This document shows positions 6,101 to 6,143 of a DNA stretch of 6,143 nucleotides, piece by piece. The notes beneath the pieces were generated by a model. It saw nothing but the letters and a program-made list of their open reading frames with translations, was not told the DNA's origin and made no database searches. How positions within the stretch are numbered: the first letter of the stretch is position 1; each line of letters begins with the position of its first letter. Position numbers and translations under genes: made by a program. Location: contig JAOZLR010000091.1 in assembly GCA_029934735.1 (NCBI GenBank), positions 2,805-8,947 on the forward strand, in the 5' to 3' direction. Source of the DNA: Bacteroidales bacterium (GTDB lineage Bacteria; Bacteroidota; Bacteroidia; Bacteroidales; JAADJA01).

Positions 6101-6143
6101 ACAAAATCCAATAAACAGATGGAGCTTTTTAAAGAGATTGACA
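3113..6143 (+). CDS. DUF2723 / glycosyltransferase family 117 membrane protein (3' end outside window)
   Basis: I read 1010 codons without a stop from ATG 3113 to the window edge, so the C-terminus is missing. It belongs to the large Bacteroidetes DUF2723 family, classed as GT117 and related to GT-C protein O-mannosyltransferases. Hallmarks in order: WDCGEY (34-39) and GHPPGAP (49-55) in the first outer loop, where Asp35 and Glu38 are candidates for the catalytic acidic site; EGEVY (143-147); GVHLLNL (189-195); NADPPINENKPEDA (313-326); YLAREQYG (332-339); QPRERDYAYAGSF (557-569); and GDNDTFPLWY (649-658). About 12 membrane segments fall before residue 615. The rest is a soluble, presumably periplasmic region ending in a TPR-like helix pair (about 897-930, EKAIAVLDRALEAFP). 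Likely role: transfer of a sugar from a lipid carrier to exported proteins or another acceptor; the substrate cannot be told. No Shine-Dalgarno is present. Neighbouring tatC and pssA share the envelope theme. Confidence 0.92.
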   Translation, partial: MNSFKKLNLIIGWIIFAISSMVYILTVEPTASWWDCGEYIATAYKLQVGHPPGAPLFQMIGRVFSLLAFGDVSKVALMINIMSALSSSITIMFLFWTITYLAKKIVVSRGEMTEGKMYAIFGSGIVGALAYTFSDSFWFSAVEGEVYAMSSAFTAIVFWAILRWESEADDKHSMRWIILIAFLVGLSIGVHLLNLVAIPAIAFVYYFKKFKPTIKGIVITGILSVALLGLIMNGIIPWVVKFSSLFELFFVNTMGLPFNSGTIFYFILLIGLIVWGIHYTTKHNKTIVNTVLLSLTFILIGYSSFFMIIIRANADPPINENKPEDAISLLSYLAREQYGDWPISYGQYYNATTVGATDGNPIYVKNVKKGKYIVTDERKSVIPVYDPKFSTIFPRMWSSQKPGHIQMYKKWGDIKGIPIEVTQLDGSSEVKMKPTFGENLRFFFTYQVGHMYLRYFMWNFSGRQNDIESQGEVEHGNWLTGFDWFDSKVLGLGSQNDLPDNMKSRAHNKFYMLPFLLGLIGLFFQLNTNKKDTLVVMLLFIMTGLAIVVYLNQYPYQPRERDYAYAGSFYAFAIWIGLGILAIFDSLSKKMNEKGSAIAITLVALLLVPGIMAKEGWNDHNRSGKYATIDFASNYLNSCEPNAILVTNGDNDTFPLWYAQDVEGVRTDVRVVNFMLASGHWYVQQMMKKAYESESLPFTLTYDQYENGINNIVAFYSTNIKGYVELKSVIDFIANDDERTKLPLQSGEKINFSPTKKFMMTIDSAYIVNNKLVPEYMYDRIVPEIEWDVKQSYLYKNDLMILDIIATNNWKRPVYFANPSSLNKVLNVDEYCHLTGFVYRFMPVKANNYISGGAGIDSEASYDILMNKCKWGNLADPKVYIDRESQRNSIMPKQNMMRVAQTLYQEGENEKAIAVLDRALEAFPNSKFPFDMYTLPFIDIYYGTGAIEKANAVVQQLYENCKQDLDYYSTLSPKLAKYYESDANQAMGVLQKLSMDTKSNKQMELFKEID

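Noticed and set aside
3113..6143. Possible frameshift or broken gene, because no closed reading frame covers this region
   Set aside because: Reading codon by codon from 3113 shows one uninterrupted frame with family motifs from start to edge; it merely lacks its stop because the window ends.

Overview
The window looks like a piece of a Bacteroidetes chromosome, most likely from the order Bacteroidales or Marinilabiliales. The reasons are the AT-rich composition, a large DUF2723/GT117 membrane protein (a family found mainly in this phylum), a TatC with the Bacteroidetes-type first periplasmic loop, promoter -7 boxes of the form TAnnTTTG, and almost no Shine-Dalgarno sequences.

Layout. Bases 1-320 (minus strand) hold the N-terminal part of a multiheme cytochrome c of the octaheme tetrathionate reductase (OTR) family; the gene runs off the left edge. 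Bases 321-509 are a divergent control region with two FNR-like boxes 21 bp apart, an 18-bp CRP-type palindrome and a -7-like box facing each gene. Bases 510-1205 (plus) encode a Crp/Fnr-family regulator. After it on the same strand come pssA, phosphatidylserine synthase (1232-1954), tatC, the Tat translocase receptor subunit (2044-2895), and a DUF2723/GT117 GT-C-type membrane protein (3113 to the right edge), which is open through its last 1010 codons with no stop. Between pssA and tatC is a short A-rich 'cacgaag/cacaaag' motif and a possible leaderless promoter. Between tatC and the GT117 gene is a seven-copy 8-bp tandem repeat.

How they fit together. The left half reads as a respiratory module: a periplasmic cytochrome likely to reduce tetrathionate, nitrite or hydroxylamine, and a divergent Crp/Fnr regulator that probably controls both itself and the cytochrome. 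The right half is cell-envelope housekeeping: phospholipid synthesis, folded-protein export and probable glycosylation of exported proteins. The gene families are all known. I see no CRISPR array, tRNA, rRNA, phage, insertion sequence or new defence system. The most interesting signals are regulatory: the organisation of the 321-509 region and the unit-repeat tract after tatC.
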